This document shows, piece by piece, positions 58,374 to 64,000 of a DNA stretch of 64,000 nucleotides. The notes beneath the pieces were generated by a model. That model was not told the DNA's origin, ran no database searches, and was given only the letters and a program-made list of their open reading frames with translations. The DNA is from Modestobacter sp. VKM Ac-2977. GTDB lineage: Bacteria; Actinomycetota; Actinomycetes; Mycobacteriales; Geodermatophilaceae. The position numbers and the translations under genes are program-made. The stretch's first letter is position 1, and the number at the start of each line of letters is the position of its first letter. The stretch spans positions 1-64,000 of the forward strand of contig NZ_JAPVBQ010000004.1 in the NCBI RefSeq assembly GCF_026968045.1, given 5' to 3'.

Positions 58374-60791
58374 TCAGACCGACGGCGTGTCGCGCTTGAC
58401 GCCGGGGCCGCCGACCGTCGCCGACACGGCAGGGTCCGCCGCCCCGGGTGTCGTGCCGCGTGCCGCGGCCACCAGCGCCTCCTCGACCCGACGGCGCCGG
58501 TCGGCGTCCATCGTCGCGCCGGCGGGGTCGCAGACGTAGAAGGAGTCGAGCGCATCGGCCCCGAGGGTCTCGATCCGCGCCGAGGTCACGTCCAGCCCCT
58601 GGTCGGCCAGCGCGGAGGTCAGCCGGTAGAGCAGGCCGGCCCGGTCCCCGGCGCGGACCTCGACGATGCTGGAGGCGGCGCCGTCGACCTCGTTGTCGTG
58701 CCAGGAGATCCGGGGCGGTGCCGCCCGGTCCCCGTTCTGCCGGTAGTCGATCTCCCGCTGCCGCAGCCGGTCGGCCAGCGGCAGCGTCCCCTCCAGGGCC
58801 GCCCGGACGCCGTCGGCCAGGATCTCCGGCACCGGCGCCCGGCCGAACCGGGGCCGCACGGCGAACACCGACGTCGCCTGCCCGCCCTCGACCGAGGTGC
58901 TGGCCGCCCGGACGTCGAGCTGGTTCAGCGCCAGCACGCCGGCGCACCGGCTGAACAGGCCGGGCCGGTCCGGCGCCAGGAACGTCACCTGCTGGCCGTC
59001 GGCGACGTCCCGGACGCCCACCGAGATGCGCCCGCCCTCCCCCGCGGACCCCGGGCCCGAGGAGCTGACCTGCGGGGTGGTCGGCTCCAGCACCGGCCCG
59101 GGCGCCGGAGCGGCCACCAGGTGCGCCCGGACCCGGGCCACCAGCGCCGCGACCAGGTGGGCCTTCCACGGCGACCAGGCGGAGCTGCTGGTCGCCGCGC
59201 CGTCGGCCTGGGCCAGCGCGTGCAGCAGCTCCAGCAGGGCGACGTCCCGGCCGATCGTCTCGGCGACCCGGTCGATGGTGGCGTGGTCGTCGATGTCCCG
59301 CCGGGTGGCGGTGGCCGGCAGCAGCAGGTGGTGGCGCACCATCGCGGCCAGCGTCGCGACGTCCGGCGGGGAGAAGCCCATCCGGGTCGCCACCTCCGCG
59401 GCGATCGGCTCCCCGACGACGCTGTGGTCACCGGGCCAGCCCTTGCCGATGTCGTGCAGCAGGGCGCCGACCAGCAGCAGGTCGGGCCGGTCGACGTCGC
59501 GGGTCAGCTCCGACGCCGCCGCGGCCGCCTCCACCAGGTGTCGGTCGACGGTGAACCGGTGCCACGGGTGCCGCTGCGGCAGCGACCGCACCCGGTCCCA
59601 CTCCGGCAGCATCCGGGCCAGCAGCCCCTCCTGGTCCAGCTGCTCGAGGACCGGGACGGCGCTGCGACCACTGGCCAGCAGCCGCAGGAAGGACCAGCGG
59701 ACCTCCGCCGGCCAGGGCTCCGGCAGTGCGGGCGCGTGCACGGCGAGCACCTTGAGCGTGTACGGCGACAGCAGCAGGTCCGCGCGGGCGGCGGCGGCGG
59801 CACCGCGCAGCACCAGCCCGGGGTCGGCGGCCGGCCGGGCGTCGCGGGCCAGCACCACCTCGTCACCCTGCCGGACCAGCCCCTCGGCCAGCGGCTCGCG
59901 CCGCACCCGCCGGTACCGGGCCCGCGGCCGCCGCACGAGCGAGGCATCGACCCGCCGCCAGGTCTCGTCGGCGACGAAGGCGAGCCGGCGCCCGGCCAGG
60001 CTCACCCGGCGCAGCAGGACGTCGTCGTCGGCCAGCCCGAGCGCCTGGGCCACCGGAGCCTGCTCCTGGCGGACCAGGGCGTCGCCCGCGCGCCCGGTGC
60101 TGCGTCGCAAGGCGTCCCGCACGTCGAGCAGGAAGTCGTAGGCCTCCCCCGCGTCCGCCGGTGGCTCGTCGGCCAGCTGGGCCGCGGCCAGGGCCCGCAG
60201 CACCTGGCCCTCACGCAGTCCGCCGTAGGCCTCCTTGAGGTCGGGCTCCAGCAGGAACCCCAGCTCACCGACCAGCCGGGCCCGCTCCCGGCGGAGGTCA
60301 CGCAGCTGGGGCAGCAGCCGGCCGGCGTGCTGGCGCCAGGATCCCAGCGTCGCCGTCCGCAGGGCTGCGGTGACCTCCGGGTCGCCGGCCACGTGCCGTG
60401 CGTCGAGCAGGCCGAGGCCCGCCTTGACGTCGTCGGCGGCCACCGAGACCGCCTCGGGGACGGTCCGCACGGAGTGGTCCAGCCGGACCCCGGCGTCCCA
60501 GACCGGGTACCACAGGGCATCGGCGACGGCGGCGATCTCGCCCCGGCCGTCGTGCACCAGCACCAGGTCCAGGTCGCCGTGCGGCGGCAGCTCCCGGCGG
60601 CCGAGACTGCCCACGGCCACGAGCGCGACGCCGGTCCCCGCCGGCTCGGCCGGGGGGCCGCCCCGGCGGCGGGAGGCCCGGGGGGTGCCGGCGAGCGCCT
60701 CGGCCAGCAGGCCGGCCAGCCAGTCGTCGAACGCCTGCACCCGCTCGGTGCGGGGCAGGGCGGTGAGCGTCGCGAGGTCGAGCACGGGCAC
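58374..60791 (-). CDS. glnD: Protein-PII uridylyl/adenylyltransferase GlnD
   Basis: Modifies PII (GlnB) in response to glutamine; in actinobacteria it adenylylates. 805 residues: nucleotidyltransferase domain (GSLGRRELPPHGDLDLVLVHDG, about 77-98), an alpha-helical region, HD domain (LLVGALLHDIGKGWPGDHSVVG), and two C-terminal ACT domains for glutamine sensing. Length normal. GTG at 60791 is the start. Third gene after amt-glnB, separated from glnB by an 88-base gap with a strong hairpin. Confidence 0.95.
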   Translation of the reverse strand: MPVLDLATLTALPRTERVQAFDDWLAGLLAEALAGTPRASRRRGGPPAEPAGTGVALVAVGSLGRRELPPHGDLDLVLVHDGRGEIAAVADALWYPVWDAGVRLDHSVRTVPEAVSVAADDVKAGLGLLDARHVAGDPEVTAALRTATLGSWRQHAGRLLPQLRDLRRERARLVGELGFLLEPDLKEAYGGLREGQVLRALAAAQLADEPPADAGEAYDFLLDVRDALRRSTGRAGDALVRQEQAPVAQALGLADDDVLLRRVSLAGRRLAFVADETWRRVDASLVRRPRARYRRVRREPLAEGLVRQGDEVVLARDARPAADPGLVLRGAAAAARADLLLSPYTLKVLAVHAPALPEPWPAEVRWSFLRLLASGRSAVPVLEQLDQEGLLARMLPEWDRVRSLPQRHPWHRFTVDRHLVEAAAAASELTRDVDRPDLLLVGALLHDIGKGWPGDHSVVGEPIAAEVATRMGFSPPDVATLAAMVRHHLLLPATATRRDIDDHATIDRVAETIGRDVALLELLHALAQADGAATSSSAWSPWKAHLVAALVARVRAHLVAAPAPGPVLEPTTPQVSSSGPGSAGEGGRISVGVRDVADGQQVTFLAPDRPGLFSRCAGVLALNQLDVRAASTSVEGGQATSVFAVRPRFGRAPVPEILADGVRAALEGTLPLADRLRQREIDYRQNGDRAAPPRISWHDNEVDGAASSIVEVRAGDRAGLLYRLTSALADQGLDVTSARIETLGADALDSFYVCDPAGATMDADRRRRVEEALVAAARGTTPGAADPAVSATVGGPGVKRDTPSV

Positions 60792-60818
60792 CTCTCGGTC
60801 GTCCAGCGGGGAAGACGG

Positions 60819-60860
60819 CGTCGGCCGGGGCAGCGGGTCTCCCCGCCACCCCGGCCGACG
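60819..60860 (-). terminator. Hairpin between glnB and glnD
   Basis: 12-bp outer stem CGTCGGCCGGGG (60819-60830) with its complement 60849-60860, and an inner stem GCGGG/CCCGC (60833-60837 with 60842-60846). Lies between the glnB stop and the glnD start. It should lower glnD transcription relative to amt-glnB. Confidence 0.65.
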
Positions 60861-60879
60861 TCAGGTCACCGGACCGGCC

Positions 60880-62564
<1,685 letters not shown>

Positions 62565-62698
62565 GGCAACCTCCTGAGGGTGTCGTCGGCCATCGGCCGC
62601 AAGCGGGGGCCCCGAGGGGCCTCGGGCGAGCCACCGCCCCGGGAGGCGGTGCGGAGGAGACGGTGCCGCCATCGTGTTTCCGCCGACGGCGCGGACGT

Positions 62699-62756
62699 GT
62701 TTCGCCACGGTGAACTCCGCAGCGCGTGTCGCCCGGTCGTGTTCCGGACGTGTTGC
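62699..62756 (-). promoter_or_regulatory. Candidate GlnR operator upstream of amt
   Basis: On the minus strand TTCAC-n6-GAAAC (62714-62699) and GCAAC-n6-GGAAC (62756-62741) match the GlnR half-site order gTnAc-n6-GAAAc, and the two pairs are 42 bases apart. A third GAAAC lies at 62676-62680. The distance to the amt start is about 135 bases. GlnR controls amt-glnB-glnD in Streptomyces and mycobacteria; this match is by eye. The remaining part of the 378-base gap 62565-62942 has no gene. Confidence 0.5.
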
Positions 62757-62826
62757 CGGCGCCCCATCCGCCCCCGCGGTGTGTCGGTCGGCGTGCGCTC
62801 GGTCACGTCACCGGCCGTTCACCGGG

Positions 62827-62860
62827 CCTTCTTGCGAACCCTGTGCAGCTGCCAAGAAGG
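62827..62860 (+). promoter_or_regulatory. Inverted repeat upstream of cbiM (possible operator)
   Basis: Perfect 8-bp arms CCTTCTTG (62827-62834) and CAAGAAGG (62853-62860) with an 18-base spacer, 83 bases before the cbiM start, in an AT-richer stretch that ends TGCAATAAGC (62861-62870). This could be a metal-regulator operator or promoter element. No cobalamin-riboswitch B12 box was seen. Confidence 0.4.
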
Positions 62861-62942
62861 TGCAATAAGCTCCCCTGACGTACGACCGCGGGCACCCGTC
62901 ACCGGCCGCGCAGCTCAGCAACCCGAGGTCCCGGAGGTCCGC

Positions 62943-63653
62943 GTGCACGTCCCCGATGGCTTTCTCGACGCCACGACCAGCACCGGCACCGCCGTGGTCG
63001 CCGCCGCCGGCGTCGCCCTGGCCCTGCGCGGCGCGCGCCGCGAACTGGACGAGCGCACCGCCCCGATGGCCGGGCTCACCGCCGCCTTCGTGTTCGCAGT
63101 CCAGATGATGAACTTCCCGGTCGCCTTCGGCACCAGCGGTCACCTGATGGGCGGGGCGCTCACCGCGATCCTGGTCGGCCCCTGGACGGCGGTGCTGTGC
63201 CTGACCGTCGTCCTGATGGTCCAGGCCCTGGTCTTCGCCGACGGTGGCCTCACCGCCCTGGGCACGAACGTCACCCTGATCGGCCTGGTGGCGATCGCCG
63301 TCGGGTACGGGGTCTTCCGTGCGTTGCGCGCCGTGCTGCCGGCCACCCGCACCGGGCTGCTCACCTCGGCCGGGGTCGGCGCCTTCCTCTCGGTGCCCGC
63401 AGCAGCCCTGGTCTTCGTCCTGCTGTTCGGCCTCGGCGGCGTCGCCGACGTCGCGCTGGGGTCGGTGGGGATCGCGATGGTCGGCGTGCACCTGCTGATC
63501 GGCCTGGGCGAGGCGGTCATCACCGTCGCCGTCCTCGGTGCGGTGCTGACCGTCCGGCCGGACCTGGTCCGCGGCGCCCGGCACCTGCAGCGAGCCAGGA
63601 CGCTCGCCCCCCGCCCGGACCTGGCCGGCGCGACCGCGGTGGACGCGCGATGA
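62943..63653 (+). CDS. cbiM: Cobalt/nickel ECF transporter substrate-binding component CbiM
   Basis: Membrane S-component for Co2+ or Ni2+ uptake. 236 residues. Starts MHVPDGFLD, where His2 is a metal ligand, and is followed by FVFAVQMMNFPVAFGTSGHLMGGALTAILVGPWTA, FADGGLTALGTNV and GVHLLIGLGEAVITVAVLGAVL. GTG at 62943 has GGAGG five bases before. It overlaps the CbiN-like gene (ATGA). The energy-coupling genes would lie right of the window. Co versus Ni cannot be told. Confidence 0.92.
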   Translation: MHVPDGFLDATTSTGTAVVAAAGVALALRGARRELDERTAPMAGLTAAFVFAVQMMNFPVAFGTSGHLMGGALTAILVGPWTAVLCLTVVLMVQALVFADGGLTALGTNVTLIGLVAIAVGYGVFRALRAVLPATRTGLLTSAGVGAFLSVPAAALVFVLLFGLGGVADVALGSVGIAMVGVHLLIGLGEAVITVAVLGAVLTVRPDLVRGARHLQRARTLAPRPDLAGATAVDAR

Positions 63654-63985
63654 CCCGCACCCGCACCTTCGTGCTGATCGGGGTGGTCGTCGCACTGCTC
63701 ATCGCCGGCGTGGGCAGCTGGTACGCCAGCTCCGCCCCCGATGGGCTGGAAGCGACCGCCGAGGAACAGGGCTTCGGTTCCACCGCCCGGGACAGCGCGG
63801 CCGCCGAGTCGCCACTGGCCGACTACGCCGTGGCCGGGATCGGCGACGACCGGCTCTCCGGCGGCCTCGCCGGCGTGGTCGGCGTCCTCCTGGTGCTCGC
63901 GCTGGCCGGCGGCCTCACCCTGCTGGTGCGCCGGCGCCCGACCGAGGACGCCACCGCTCCCCCGGCCGACGCCCGCCAGCACTGA
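63650..63985 (+). CDS. CbiN-like PDGLE domain protein
   Basis: A 111-residue protein with one N-terminal helix (VLIGVVVALLIAGVGSWYASS), the PDGLEATAEEQGF motif in the outer loop, then a second C-terminal helix. PDGLE/CbiN proteins assist CbiM/NikM in metal loading. ATG overlaps the cbiM stop. The remaining 15 bases of the window after its stop hold nothing further. Confidence 0.85.
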   Translation: MTRTRTFVLIGVVVALLIAGVGSWYASSAPDGLEATAEEQGFGSTARDSAAAESPLADYAVAGIGDDRLSGGLAGVVGVLLVLALAGGLTLLVRRRPTEDATAPPADARQH

Positions 63986-64000
63986 GGTGGGCGCAGGACA

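Noticed and set aside
62818-62942. Cobalamin riboswitch upstream of cbiM
   Set aside because: No B12-box sequence or long structured leader; only about 125 bases with one inverted repeat.

Overview
This window is a chromosomal segment of a very GC-rich, high-GC3 actinobacterium. The gene order closely follows the Mycobacterium tuberculosis blocks Rv2773c-Rv2921c and their Streptomyces equivalents, but extra genes (WhiG-type sigma factor, long Pro/Ala/Thr envelope proteins, VIT1, CbiM/CbiN) and the repeat style suggest Geodermatophilaceae (Modestobacter, Blastococcus, Geodermatophilus). That family-level assignment is inference. I see no rRNA, tRNA, CRISPR array, insertion sequence or prophage; this is mostly housekeeping core genome, about 57 of 68 genes lying on the minus strand.

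Layout, left to right (read right to left for transcription). 0-8 kb: dapB, a VanZ-like membrane protein, an M16 peptidase, pnp, rpsO, ribF, ilvE. 8.3-10.8 kb: an accessory insertion between ribF and truB holding an MhuD-like haem-degrading enzyme, a GNAT acetyltransferase and the nickel-pincer cofactor genes larB and larE (convergent). 10.8-20.7 kb: the classic translation block rimP-nusA-ylxR-infB-ylxP-rbfA-(small acidic protein)-nrnA-MATE-truB. 20.9-24.8 kb: a lipoprotein plus DUF4439 pair on the plus strand, then a lipoprotein penicillin-binding protein and a GNAT enzyme. 24.9-28.7 kb: dxr-rip1/rseP-ispG, two MEP isoprenoid steps around a site-2 protease. 28.8-38.5 kb: DUF2631, VIT1, rlmN, a proline-rich membrane protein, a SpoU methyltransferase, cdsA, frr, pyrH, tsf, rpsB. 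38.8-41.8 kb: M23 peptidase, DUF4262, a repetitive membrane protein and whiG. 41.8-47.2 kb: xerC, dprA, comM, yraN, DUF2469, rnhB. 47.4-53.4 kb: an atypical LuxR-type regulator, lepB, rplS, a NUDIX protein, trmD, rimM, khpA, rpsP, then a VOC protein and RraB. 53.4-62.6 kb: proS, an amidohydrolase, ffh, a zinc-ribbon protein and the nitrogen-control operon amt-glnB-glnD. 62.9-64 kb: cbiM-cbiN, the start of a Ni/Co ECF transporter operon that runs off the right edge.

Genes are packed tightly with many ATGA/GTGA stop-start overlaps, so translational coupling is common. The most unusual sequence-level observation is that three genes with a missing N-terminus (MATE transporter, Rip1/RseP, rimM), and possibly a fourth small one after whiG, have no ATG/GTG/TTG where the family start should be but do have a CTG overlapping the upstream TGA as CTGA. 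Other points of interest are a LuxR regulator whose phospho-acceptor Asp and conserved Lys are replaced (Glu, Met) and which ends in a CxC motif; a calcium-loop-like insertion and four cysteines in the extracytoplasmic part of Rip1; a 20-bp perfect inverted repeat that looks like a dispersed element; GlnR-like boxes ahead of amt; and LarB/LarE without LarC nearby.
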